From Mytilus californianus (taxonomy: Eukaryota; Mollusca; Bivalvia; Mytilida; Mytilidae): DNA of 64,000 nt. Shown piece after piece: positions 1 through 11,429 of the stretch. How positions within the stretch are numbered: the stretch's first letter is position 1; every line of letters begins with the position of its first letter. The stretch covers positions 107,853,088 through 107,917,087 of the forward strand of contig NW_026262734.1 in the NCBI RefSeq assembly GCF_021869535.1. Reading direction: 5' to 3'. Made by a program: the position numbers and the translations under genes. Below the pieces are notes generated by a model, which saw nothing but the letters and a program-made list of their open reading frames with translations, ran no database searches and had not been told where the DNA came from.

Positions 1-533
1 CATTGCCAGAAGCACAATCAGGTAAATTCAGCAATAGATATAGTATCAGTTATCTCCCTTTTGAAGCTGGTACCTAAACTAGACCCAATTATTGATGGAC
101 AATTAATTACAAACTATTTATCTACATCATTAAAATGTGTTCCACATGCATTTGAAATTGTGCAAAAACTTTAACCATCATAAAATCAAGGAAAATATTT
201 TAACAATAGCAGACCTTGGGCCCTTTTATAACACGTATCTAGCTATGAAGTTGTATATTAAACAAGCCATGGATGCCCTAACGTGTCAATCATTTAAGGG
301 AGCAACTCATAAGAGGACTGTTTCATCAAGAGTTGTCGTCAACTTGCATAGGGTTCTTTTTAAAATTGATGCATACTTTAACAATCGCCAAATTGACGAC
401 ACCGTTTAAACCAGAATCCCTTCCTACTGCAGTCATCAATCGGAATCAAGCTGAAGCTTGTACAGATAATTACAAAACCAAAATCAACACCCTATAGAGA
501 AAATTCCACATTGCACAGTCACATGGTTTCTCA
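1..533 (+). pseudogene. Decayed reading frame upstream of the EGF/TSP1 exon
   Basis: Protein-like sequence continues from the left edge but changes frame twice. Frame 1 is open to TAA at 172-174, frame 2 is open to TAA at 407-409, and frame 3 is open from about 405 onward apart from TAG at 495-497. The pieces follow each other without a gap, which looks like an older coding sequence that has lost or gained single bases. I recognise no domain here. An alternative is that part of it is intron: the bases before 534 end in a pyrimidine-rich stretch and CAG, a possible acceptor, so the damage may lie outside the EGF/TSP1 gene. Confidence 0.35.
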
Positions 534-1206
534 GTGTTGTTAATGGTTAATTACGTGTTAGGTAAATCTACTGTTCCGGTTGTTAGACTTTATGACGAAC
601 GACTGAAAAACCAGATACAATTTGTAAACGATTCCTCATGCAGTGCATTGATAGCACATTCTTCGAACGTCAAATGTGAAAAGTTTCATTTAGTTAAATC
701 GACGAAAATAGAAAACAAATGCAAGCAAGGCTATAAACGTGAAGGTTCTCAGTTTTTTACTTGTGAACACGTGACATCATCATGCACACTTTGTGGGTGT
801 AATGGAACCGGGTCGATATCTAACACGTGTGATAACAATTCTGGCCAATGCTCGTGTAAAGATAACTTTACTGGACTCCATTGTGAAATAAAACTACATC
901 AAGATTGCAAATGGAGCGATTGAACTGCATGGTCATCCTGTTCAAGAGCTTGTGGGACTGGTGGTGAACATAAACGCCTGAGACATATAGCTGTGAAACA
1001 ACAAGGCAGTGGTAAACAATGTACCGGAAGTAGTCAGGAAACTAGACAATGTTTTAAAAAATGTTGTGTTGGTACTTTTCATTGTACAGATAGTACAAGA
1101 TGTTTAACTGGAATTCAGTGTCATCACAAAGGGTCAACATCTGGGACATGTTCTAGGAATGGTGCATGTTCCTGTAAATCTTATTACGGTGGAAGGCGTT
1201 GTCAAG
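534..1206 (+). pseudogene. Laminin-EGF / thrombospondin-1 / EGF exon, TGA inside TSP1
   Basis: One frame reads a sushi-like cysteine segment (KCKQGY...FFTC), a laminin-type EGF module (CGCNGTG...CSCKDNFTGLHCE), a thrombospondin type 1 repeat (KWSD-stop-TAWSSCSRACGTGG...CFKKCC) and an EGF-like module (CVGTFHC...CSCKSYYGGRRC). It ends at a good donor, CAAG/gtaatg, leaving phase 1. The single in-frame stop, TGA at 921-923, sits where TSP1 repeats usually have the second Trp of WSxWSxWS, so one G-to-A change explains it. Such modules are extracellular adhesion domains. The phase-1 donor matches the phase-1 acceptor of the first fibrinogen exon at 11,299, so this may be the 5' part of that gene; the intron would be 10.1 kb. 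Whether the stop is a true null, a polymorphism or a sequence error cannot be told here. Confidence 0.7.
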
Positions 1207-1849
1207 GTAATGTATGCTCAAATATTTTTCTCTTAATGTGGTTTAAAAACCTACAATTTCCTCAAAAACACTAAAATTGTGATATCATGATGAAGTTGTC
1301 AATAAGAAAATAAGGATGTGATATATCTTGCGTGGTAATGACATCCCTCACTTAATAATTAACCAGATATACATACACTATGCTCATTGAAATATTTCAA
1401 AATGCAACCTGCCGAAAAACTGTATTGCCGCAACGTGAAGTGATGCTATCCAGGAGAAAACTTACAGATTTAACCATTTCCTCACAGTTCCAGACAACGT
1501 ATATGTAGCATACTTGATCTTTTTTTTTTATTATTATAGAAGAAGACTTTATATGAATTTGCACTCAAAATGTTCGGAGAACCATCTATTTTCTTTTCAT
1601 TGGTATGTTTGGTCAATCAGGTATAATAATCTTTTGCCGCCTGCTATTCGTTATAATTTTAAAAAAACAAAAACAAAAACGAGTTCTTCCGTTAGACGCA
1701 GTCCATATAGAAAACATCGAAATTCCCAACCCGACTTGTCTAGCAAGTTTATTTCTCGAAATCGTTATAGACCTACTTTCAAGTAGATAAATGATATATA
1801 ATTCGATTCCTTATGAGGGACCCGTATCGAGGATGTGGGAGGCCTTTAT

Positions 1850-1915
1850 TATCAACTTTGTCCGTCTGTCTGTCTGTCTGACTGTCTGTCTGTCCGTCCG
1901 TCCTCCTGTCCGACA
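1850..1915. repeat. CTGT/GTCC microsatellite
   Basis: About 60 bases of imperfect CTGT and GTCC units. A similar tract stands at 27,112-27,145 at the head of a tandem repeat, so both probably belong to one dispersed family with a simple-repeat core. Confidence 0.75.
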
Positions 1916-3562
1916 GCATTTTTTTCTAACGCAATCACTCCAAATGTATAGGTAGAGGCCAATGAAATTTTGCACTGTTTTTGTGCATCTGATATGTAGA
2001 TGTGCGTATTATATCGGTGAAATTCGGCTCATTAATTTTGGAAAAAAAACCTTAGTTTTTGCTTAAAAGTCACAAATTTCCAGAAATAGGTTTTGAAAAG
2101 GCAAAAACTTCAAAAGTATAGGTAGGAGTCCAATAAAATTGATTCTCAGTAACATAATAGGATTTTGTGAAATTGGAAAAAAAAGTGATAAAAACTTAGT
2201 TATTGTTATAAATCATAAATTTTTTGAGGCGTTCGTGTTTATGAAAATGTCACTAGTAATAAAAATTATAGACTTTTAGATTAAAACATTAGATCTCAGA
2301 GGGGAATAAGTATTTCATAAGGCGTTTAATTAAGTATCTGCTTGTACCACACATTCCAAGAAATATTGATAATCCACAAACATACATTGCTGTGTTTGCA
2401 TTAGTATAAATTATTTACTTCTGTGCCTCACACAAATATACCGTCGGGGCCCTTGCTGACAGGTCAAATTTCTATTTTGATTTTAATCCTCGAATATATA
2501 TATCCACGTAATAAACTCCCGTAGCACAAACTAAAGATTTATTTCCATCAACCCACTATTTGCAGTGACATACTTTTACTGTGAACAAATATTGCAACCT
2601 CGCGTCATTTCTTCATAGTACTTGTTATCATAGGAGCTAATATATGCACGTAGGTTGACATGCGCTACGTTTACATTGAATAGATTGGATGAAGAGACAA
2701 ACCTTTACCTTGTTTATATATGCAGGTCACCGGGATCATATGCATAAATTAACAACCAAAATTCTATGTGGACGGAATGAAATAACGCAATCATGTTACA
2801 GTTTATTCAAAGCGAAAAGAACGAAGCCAAAAAAAGCTTGAATTAAGGGAATGCAGCTTTCGTTAATGCTACAAGGGGTTAGTTTATTAATAAAATTTAC
2901 ATCTTCGTCGAGTAAAATAAATAAGGAATCGAATAATGTATGATTTACCTACATAGAAAGATTCATTTATGATTTCGAGACAGAAATTTGCCACCCCAAG
3001 TTTGGGTCGGCAATTTCCATGTTTTCTCTATGGACTGCGCTCTGATGTTCCAAGGCCCAATCAAGATATATTATAGGCCAGATGTCAGAGATGTTAATCC
3101 ATGATATGGTCGTTACCTGATAATTCATTGTAACATGATTTTCAATTTGTCATTGGATCTTGAAGGAAGTTAACAGATGTTAAATAGGGGTGCATTATCA
3201 AAACGCTTTTAATGTTTTTGCCCTATCCTACTTGACCCCTTTTAATAGGAAAGACAAAGAATGTCAGGAGCTTAAACCAGTGCATCAAACTGAATTCAAG
3301 GAGTTGTCACGACAACTGTCTAACTCTGCCTTCTTGGTCAAGTAAAAAAAAAATTAATATCATTGATCAAATTTTCTAGAACATGTAAACAAAATGCAAG
3401 CACAAAAATGCCAAACAATAATTTGGGGATAAAGAAGGGGATGGGCTTGGGTGCGGGTGCGGGCTTAGGGGGGAGGTGCTACATTACAACAAAGGTGTAA
3501 TTAGTTAACAAAAGAGAAATCTAAGTTAAAACTTTTATATATCTAAAAATACCACAATCTCA

Positions 3563-4500
3563 TTACTGTAAAAGAGAGGCGAAAGATACCAATGGGACAT
3601 TCAAACTCACAAGTCGAAAATAAACTGACCACGCCATGGCTAAAAAGTAATAAAAAACAAGCAACAGTACATAAAACACAGCATAGAAAACTAGACTGAG
3701 CAACAGGAACCTGAAATATAGTATCAACTGGAAGATATATACTCCGTATGCATGTGTTGCTGGAATGTTGCTATATAGAAATGGGAAGTTCACAATTGGG
3801 AAGCTGCAATAATCTCTTTTGTCGTAAAGTTTTTTAAACCGACCATCATTGTCAATTTCTAGATACAAATCAAGATATGAGGCCGACTTAACAGTATCTG
3901 TTGTATCCTTTATCTCGATGGGATAGATGCGTTCAACCTAGTCACCAAAAAAGTAAAATCACAAAAATACTGAACTCCGAGGAAAATTCAAAAAAGTCCC
4001 TAATCAAATAAAAAAAATTGTAATATCATTGATCAAATTTTCTAGAAAATGTAAACAAATTTTGAATTATTTAGTGAGAGAACATCATCTATATCGCGGA
4101 ACGTGAGGTTAAGGATACTGCTAACCAAGTCAGGAATATGACAGTTGTTATCCATTCGTTTGATGTGTTTGAGCTTTTGATTTTGCCATTTGATTTGGGA
4201 CTTTTTGAATTTTCCTCGGAGTTCAGTATTTTTGTGATTTTACTTTTTTCTTTTCTTATTTCCTAAGAAGTTCCTGTATGAAGTCAGCCTGATATGAATA
4301 AAGTCGACAAGAAGAGAAGCACAGTTGGTTTTCGTGTGAATGCCGATTGTTTTTTGAAAACACTTCCTCCAAACGTGACAAATAGGTTGTCAATCAAGAA
4401 ATCAAGCATCTTGATAATGTCAGCTTATAGAATATTTTGTTTGAATCATAGTGTTTTTTTAACAAAGAACGATTTATCAGATGTAACAGATAGATAAGTT
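3563..4500 (-). pseudogene. Penelope-like reverse transcriptase fragment, family 2
   Basis: The minus strand at 3,868-3,720 reads YLEIDNDGRF, KLYDKRD and FPIVNFPFL...AYGVYI, the C-terminal part of a Penelope-like reverse transcriptase. At 4,490-4,250 the same strand matches, at base level, the palm-to-fingers portion seen at 59,510-59,730. Between and beside them lie pieces of two common mussel repeats (3,572-3,715 and 4,100-4,215), so the element has been broken by insertions. No open frame of useful length remains. The assignment rests on family motifs and on the second copy in this window. Confidence 0.65.
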
Positions 4501-6216
4501 GCACTTACCTTCATATTTTTTTTTCCTTCCACATTGTATTCAAAGGAGGAATTTGTTATCGCACAGCATTTTTTGGTGAGGTTACCTGTTTTTTTTATCG
4601 TGTCCACAATTAATATAAATTTAATGTTTTGCGATATATCTGGTTAAACTTTTTTAAAAAAGTCTATTTTGTTTTGATAAGCAGCATTTCAATAATTTTT
4701 GATAGGATGGTGTGTGCATATTCGCGTTCATTTGTTTTTCGAAAGTGTTTCTGCTTTTCCATGCCAACGATAGTAAATATGCATTATGTTTACCGGTATG
4801 TACATCTGTCCATCTTTTAGACCTGTATCAGTTTTTAGTTTTGGTTTAAGGTATGTTGGTAGACATATTCTTTATGAAGTAAACATTTAATTTGTATACT
4901 AAATAAGGCGTTTTTACCTAGATTTAGCGGGTCATATAGCATGTAAATGTGATGGTGCAAGCGGGGCATGGTTTCAAATGCATATATATTCTTGTTTAAA
5001 CTTGGTACCAAAAACACTTTTCTTTCGATTTCCGTTTTTGAAATATAAAAAAAAAAAAGAAAAGCAAAGGTGTTTTTCTTTTTTATATCTCAAAAAAGAA
5101 GAGGAAAACGATACTTTGTCCAATTTTTTTTTCCGACTGATTCGGTAGAACTTGCAATTTTATTTCCAATTTTAAATAGATATAAGAAGATGTGGTATGA
5201 GTGCCAATGAGACCACTTTCCATCCAAGTCACAATTTGTAAAAGCAAGCCATTATAGGTCAAAGAACGACCTTCAATACGGAGCCTTGGCTCACACTGAA
5301 CAACAAGCTATAAAGGGCCCCAAAAATGACTAGTGTAAAACCACTCAAACAGGAAAACCAACGGTCTAATCTATATAAAAAACACGAGAAACGAGAAACG
5401 CTTATGAACCACATCAACAAACGACAACCACTGAACATCAGGTTCCTGACATAGGACAGGTGCAAACAAATGCAGCGGGTTTTAACGTTTTAATGGGCGC
5501 CAACCTTCACCCTAACCTGAAATAATAGTGTAACACCACAACAAAGAAAGACACACTATAGAATATCAATTGAAATGGCTTAACTCAATCAAAATAAATA
5601 TTAACAAAAACAAGTGAACATACACTGAACGAATAAATTTGATCTATGACACAATGTAAATACAAAATTAATAAAACAAGGGGGTTAGATGTAAAACAAT
5701 ATCAGAAATAAAACAACGTACACAGGTAAATAAAAATAATTTTGTTGCAAAGTATACATGGAGTACGGAAATGTTTTTTACAAAACAAATAATTTTGTTG
5801 TTCATAGTACGAGAACAGAAGTGAAAATTTATCGTAAACATTAAATAACAAAAATGCATTACAAATTGTATCAACAGGTCAAATTAACACGAAAGTACGA
5901 TTTGAGAGTACTCGCAATTACTGAAAGCTAGTAAAAGCCAAAAACAATTAATAATAAAAAATCATGCATCAGAGACTAAAATCAACTAAAACACATCCCA
6001 GGGATTTAGTGTTTTAACGTCATGCACAGTCAAAGAAGACATGACTTGTGCAATGCAAAAATAAAAGTATCGACAGGCAGTAGGATAGACAGGAGTTAAC
6101 CTTTTAATAAATATGAATAATGTTTAATATAGATAGAGTAATCTCTATATAGAAAATGAACGTGGATGTGTATTTATACATCCCAAATAAAAAAACCGTT
6201 TGAAAAGAATACAAAT

Positions 6217-7700
6217 TTAGTTATGTTTTAAATTGCTGATGACAAAATCGATATTTGTGCCAATGTAAACTATATTCAAAGATCTAATTACAACATTGGT
6301 GAGATAACCTTTACTAATAAGTTTCTTTAAAGGTTCGATGAGTTTACACGGATCACATAATGATTTCCGCGCTTTTAGTACAATATTACCGTAAAATTTA
6401 GGATGTGAAATACCGTTTATAATAAGTTTTCTACAGGTACAGCCAAATTTACTAATCAAATCTTTGTATCTATGAAAATATTTAGTAAAAGTTTTAAGTA
6501 ATTTATGGTAACGAAATCCCTGACTTAATAATTTACTAGTGATGCATTGATTACGTTCTTGTCAGTTATATATGTATGTTAGTTACCTACTACCTGTCGA
6601 TACACTTTATCGCCGAAACGTAAATATATGTTGTCCAGGAAAAAATGTAAAGCTTCAATCATATCTTCACATTTTCAGTAAGTGTATCTAGCGTACTTTC
6701 CTTTTTCGTTACAAATAAAAAACTTTTTCTTGATAAGATTGTGGTGAAATGTAGCGTAAAGAGTAGAGAAATCATAACTGTCAACAGAATTAAAAGGACC
6801 ATCAAAAGCACGTATTTTATCTAAAACCTCTAAAGAATTTTTAACACTCCAAAAATAATTAATACAATTTTTTTCATAAGCTTTGTTACACAAGTTAATA
6901 ACAAGTTCTTTGATAGTAGTAAGGGAGGTAGTTAGAAGCACTGACAGATTTGTAGTAGAACCCTTACTAGATGCGGAAATTAAGTATAATTTAAATGGTT
7001 GTTTGTGTAATTTAGGTAACCAGTACATTGTCAAGACTTTTAAATGTTAGGAAGAGGCTTTAAGCTGGGTAGGGCAGTGATATGCTTGTTTACAATTTGA
7101 CACTCTGTGGAGGAATGTAGACGAATTGATAATTTCGTTTTGGAGAACTTCCGTGTAGTATATGCGTCACACCACCACTACATTATTGGCTGCTTTGTCT
7201 GCCGGTACGAACACAAACGGCTTTGCGAATACTTGGAGTTTATTTTTTATTTTAGAAATGGGTATATCATGGACTCTATTATTAATTTCAGAATTGTTTT
7301 CAAAATGAGATATATGAATATCAACAGTATTCATAATTTTATTCAAATAACTGTCTAGAGATTTTTTATCAGATTTTTAACGTTTACACCAATTTTTACA
7401 GTAGGCAGACAAAGCATTTTTAATGACCTGACGACACTGTTTCCAATCTATTATAGATGGAGGACGATACTTAGGTCCTTTCTTAAGAAAAGTTTTGACC
7501 TCACGGTCTTCGACGATGTTGAGGTCTCCTGTTAAGACATGACCATAGGGAACATATCTAAAACTAGGTGTTTCACAGTCTCAACTGGAAGGAGCATTAT
7601 TTTCTATATTGACGTCTGATGTAACTGACGTATAACTAAAAATCAAACTTCTGCTGTGTTTTTTTTTTATAAGAATACGAAATAATAGGTGGTTCTGTAT
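6217..7700 (-). pseudogene. Penelope-like reverse transcriptase, core deleted
   Basis: Recognisable minus-strand pieces, N to C: a region with PADKAANNVVVV (about 7,220-7,180), MYWLPKLHKQPFK and the following SASSKGSTTNLS (7,034-6,900), SYDFSTLYATFHHNLIKKK, YARYTY, NIYLRFGDKVYRQVVG, then after a deletion the thumb-like part YKDLISKFGCTCRKLI (to 6,217). This is the arrangement of Penelope-like RTs, which copy RNA at chromosomal nicks. Stops and frame changes separate the pieces. The palm motif GxPxGTxxAP and the catalytic YxDD are absent, so no activity is possible. Confidence 0.75.
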
Positions 7701-7891
7701 TAACATATGGAGATATTTGGCTATGGATGGTAGAGTCATTGAATATACTAGATAAGTTAATAAAATCAATACCTCTATTTATATATTTTAATTTAAGAAA
7801 ATGTCGTGTATGATTTTCAGGTTTATCGATACTAGGAAATATACTGTAATGACAAAAGGCTGTAATAATACGGGTGTATTCATACAACGGG

Positions 7892-8450
7892 CTAAAATGA
7901 AATTTTATCACACTCCTGAAAAATAGCATATAATTTACTTATTGGTATATGACCCAGTTTGCATAATACTTGATGTCTACCATTATTTTTTATTATAGAT
8001 AACAGATCAGCAAGTGTATAATTTATACGATGTTTAATACGTTGATTACGGTTTTTGCGTTTACTATGAGATCTATTATTTCTTAGTCGTTTATCGACAA
8101 TATTAATGACATCGATAGAAGTTTTAGATATGTTCCCTTGTCCCAATATTTTGTCATTGAAACCGAGAGGATAAGCTGTTTGAAGTCTTTTTATCCAAAA
8201 TAGTTCGCGAACTTCACGGGATTTTTTCAAATTGCTTGTGTGATTGTCCTGGTTGTTTCTGAACGGTTTCAAGTGGTTGAAATTTTATAAATTTTAGATT
8301 GTGATTATGCTTATCTAAATGTTGGTATATCAAACTTTTGAATTTTTTAGGTATTCGAAATCGCTAAAGGTGCTTTTGATTTCTTCTGTAATATTCCCGT
8401 CTCATCTGTCCCAAATATTGAATACCACACTTACGATGGTTTCAAGTTAC
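7892..8450 (-). pseudogene. GIY-YIG endonuclease remnant of the Penelope-like element
   Basis: Minus-strand reading gives KCGIQYLGQ, a following YYRRNQKHL, SLIYQHLDKHNHNLKF, and after a frame change REVRELFWIKRLQTAYPLGFN. These fit the YVG-type first motif, the conserved Arg/His helix, the catalytic Glu (RE.FWI) and the terminal Asn (PLGFN) of GIY-YIG nucleases carried by Penelope-like elements. At least two stops and one frameshift break it. It is upstream of, hence N-terminal to, the reverse transcriptase on the same strand. The continuation (LGQGNIS...RRNRNQRIKHRIN) is a basic linker. Confidence 0.65.
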
Positions 8451-9261
8451 CACATATATAAGGTTTTGAGTTTTTCAGGCAATGTCACAGGAAAAAGAGA
8501 GTGAAAAAGCTCTCCCGTTCACTGTTGACCTAACAGTATTTTGTGAAGTTAATCTAAAACAGGTAAGTCATTTTTTTGGCATTGCACGGGAAAATTACGT
8601 GCATTTTTGTTTAACAATCTATATCCTAGAAGTTGGGTTGTTATTTAATTTCTTTCCATTACATAAAATCATGATAATTTAAATAGGGGTATAGGCAAAA
8701 TAAAAAAGACCGGAGGTTGTAACTTTGAATAAGGATCACAATTACGGAATAAGAAATAATAGGCAAAGCTGTAAAAGAACTCTTACAAAAACTGTTATAA
8801 AAGGCCCGACGTAAAGTTTTAAGAAAAACAAAACAGACATATAAGAAACACAGGGTAAAAACAGAGATTGTAAGAAATCTAAGTAAAACCATAGCAAAGG
8901 GCAATAATAAAAATAGCAAGCGTGGATAAGTATTAATACATCCAAACACCATAATATTTATTTAATGCACGAAAGCGAAGTATGAGTGCATTAAATATGT
9001 TTACGAGTAAGGCGAGGCTATATATACATGTACGATTTGTAATATTGATGGGCGATGACACGTGTACAACGTGTAACGTTGACCACTGGAAGAAGAACTA
9101 TACCTGTCATGAATTCAAATTGCTAATTCAGTTATGGCGTTTATTTGTTATTCACCATATTTTTTTTTTATTTTTTGGCTGTATATATTTGTATTTTAGA
9201 TGCGTCACAATGATTGTGTTGCCCTAAGTTTAAATGAAGTGTACTTACCCGAAATCATTTT

Positions 9262-9400
9262 CTACATAAGGAAATGCCCGTACCAAGTCAGGAATATGAC
9301 AGTTGTTTATTGTTTTTTTCCATTTGTTTGATGTGTTTGAGCTATTGATTTTGCCATTTGATAAGGGACTTTCCGATTTGAATTTTCATTGGAGTTCTGT
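9262..9400 (-). repeat. Common mussel dispersed repeat, fragment
   Basis: Reverse-complement match to blocks at 34,495-34,650, 43,262-43,440, 48,712-48,887 and 63,518-63,600, recognisable by tcaggaatatgacagttgt here and its complement there. More reverse copies lie at 4,100-4,215 and 28,055-28,310. Confidence 0.7.
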
Positions 9401-10109
9401 ATTTTACTTGTTACATGTTATTCAATAGTGTTCCTCCCCACAAATTTTTGAAGGGTAACTGCAAAATCTTGTTCGATGCACATGCATACCATGTACAATT
9501 TTAATTGTTTTCAATTCCAATAGGACGTATAGTTTTAGGGAAGACGTGATAAAAAGGAAACCCTTGTTTAAAAAAACATTGTAAAAATATTCCTCCCTTC
9601 TGCATGGTGTAATACCACCATTGATTTCCCCCTATTAGTCTTTGTTAAATTTGCACTTTTCAAAAAAATGTGCAGAATTTATCTTTTTTTCAGATAAAGG
9701 AATACTTGGCATGAGGAAAGTTTTATCCTGTCCAGTACTATAGACAAAAATTCACATAACATTTCATTGCATATAAGAAAATAACCATCACTGGAAGTTA
9801 ACCTATCAAATTTTCACCCCTTTTTTTCCTGTGTACAAGCTTTAGTAACCATGTAACCTCAAGTTTTCTAAATATTCTATAGAAACACCAAATAAGAAAA
9901 TAATGTTGCTTTGAAACATCCAAGATATATGTTTATGACTCAGAATTTTTTTACTGCAATGAAATGTAGGATAAATTTCCTACAACTGTCAAATTTACGA
10001 CCCTTTTTCGGATGTGGCGTATTATGATTTGGTGGTATTACACCTTCTCATCAACAGAAAACGATCGATGAATTATATGATTATAATGGCTTAATGTCCA
10101 GTGACAGAA

Positions 10110-10165
10110 AAAATAAGAAGATGTGGTATGATTGCCAATGAGACACCTCTCCACAAAAGATAAAA
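10110..10165 (+). repeat. Short block shared with Penelope-like 3' end
   Basis: Contains aagaagatgtggtatgattg, a motif that also starts the 520-base blocks at 5,178, 17,137 and 23,722 and recurs at 21,703. Only the first 50 or so bases match, so this is a separate short family sharing the motif, or a heavily truncated copy. Confidence 0.6.
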
Positions 10166-10744
10166 AGACACAGAAATTAACAATTATAGTTATGTTTTTC
10201 GATAATTCATAATTGTTTTCTCGTTTGAATTGTTTTACATTTGTCTTATCGTAGCCTTTGATAGCTTACTATACAGTATCGGTTTTTATAATTGTCAAAG
10301 GCCGTACAGTGACCTAAAGTTGCTTATATCCAAGTCATTTGGTCTCTGTTGGACAGATATTTCATCGCCATTCATACCAAAATGTTCCTATTTTTTAGTC
10401 TGTCCACGGAGAAAAACCTTGTGTTAAGTGAATAAAATGACTGAACATCCAGTATTGTATATTTCTAAAATATTTATTCGGTGTATTTGATGTGAGAATC
10501 ACATGTAGTCGATCTTTCAATTGAGCATTAGGAAAAGCAGTGGAAAGAGCTGAAAAATTAAAGTTTTGTTATTACTGCAAAATTTCATCACAATATTTCT
10601 GAAGGCTATCTTTTACTGTAAAAAGAATGGTGGTAAGAATTTAAAAATATGTTTATCAGGATATATTTCGTTCAATATTAGGATTTTCGTAAAGTTAAGT
10701 ATCCACTGTTGGAGATTTTCATCGTCTTTTCTATGTTAATACCA

Positions 10745-11260
10745 ATGATTGATTGATTGTTGGTTGCTTAACGTCCAGTGGCAAATATTTCATGCATATT
10801 CAGGACGAATGTTAATACCAAAGGACAGAAAGGACAGAATCTCGGATTTTGGATTTTCAAAAAATCTCCACTTTTGTAAATGATGTAGGGATGTATGTAG
10901 GTTTTGCTGTGATTTCCATTTTTTAGTGAGACATTCCAAATACTAATTTTCGCATATGAAAAAGAAACAATATTTGAGGTTTTTTTCGTTAGAACAACAA
11001 CATATTTGTCGTGAAAAGGGAATAAAGCATCCATAAGTTCTGGCGTCTTGAAAGAGTCAAAAACCCGTGTGTTCATTGTACATCGTATAGATTTTGAATA
11101 CGCTTCTGAATACATGCCACAACAGCTTTGATTCATTCGTATATGTGTTCACATTTGGTTCATCATGCTCTTTTGCTTTACCAATTTCTAAAAATTTTGG
11201 CCCACAGAGTTTCCATTCAACACACCTAATTTTGTTGCATTGTATCAATTTTATACATAA
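10745..11260. repeat. Dispersed repeat with cttaacgtccagtggcaaat motif
   Basis: The left edge ttgattgttggttgcttaac and catgcatattcagga recur in altered form at 40,140-40,200, and a reverse piece lies at 12,935-12,975. The reading frames across it on the minus strand match nothing I know. It ends just before the fibrinogen exon at 11,299. Confidence 0.5.
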
Positions 11261-11298
11261 AAAGTGGTGATCGATACAGTCTGTTTATTTATTGATAG

Positions 11299-11429
11299 AT
11301 TTTAAACCTACGGACTGCTCTGTATTGGATAAAACTCATTATGGAGATGGTGTTTACACAATCTACCCAAATGGTGGTGCCAGCTTTAAGGTTTATTGCG
11401 ATATGAAAACAGACGGAGGCGGTTGGACG
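11299..11429 (+). CDS. Fibrinogen domain exon 1
   Basis: Acceptor is attgatag before 11,299 (phase 1) and donor gtatat after 11,429 (phase 0). It encodes [17 protein letters not shown] and [12 protein letters not shown], the N-terminal signature of the fibrinogen domain with its first two cysteines. Confidence 0.93.

Larger units (their letters stand above)
5178..8480 (-). mobile_element. Penelope-like element, GIY-YIG upstream of RT (copy 1)
   Basis: On the minus strand the order is GIY-YIG nuclease remains (about 8,450-7,892), a linker, reverse transcriptase fingers and palm (7,700-6,540), the RT C-terminal part (6,540-6,217) and a noncoding block of about 520 bases (5,700-5,178). The noncoding block recurs at 17,137 and 23,722 with the same outer edge, so I read it as the 3' untranslated end. 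The catalytic core from the GIPMGT motif through the YxDD box is missing between VYRQVVG (about 6,580) and LLSQGFRYHKLL (about 6,520). A nuclease placed N-terminal to RT is the permuted order described for Naiad/Chlamys elements, unlike classical Penelope. The copy is dead. Confidence 0.75.
1207..11298 (+). other. Putative 10.1-kb intron between EGF/TSP1 exon and fibrinogen exons
   Basis: No host exon was found in this stretch. It holds, in order: a CTGT-rich microsatellite and attached repeat (about 1,850-2,250), noncoding AT-rich DNA, a second-family Penelope-like fragment (3,563-4,500), a nearly full Penelope-like element on the minus strand (5,178-8,480), a fragment of a common mussel repeat (9,262-9,400) and two other dispersed-repeat pieces (10,110-10,165; 10,745-11,260). 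Calling it an intron depends on the two exon groups being one gene, which only compatible phase and domain logic support. Confidence 0.45.

Noticed and set aside
921-923. TGA as a selenocysteine codon
   Set aside because: The position is a structural Trp in TSP1 repeats and no selenoprotein has this layout; a TGG mutation is simpler.
10768-11136. 122-codon minus-strand frame
   Set aside because: It lies across a dispersed repeat and shows no protein family features.
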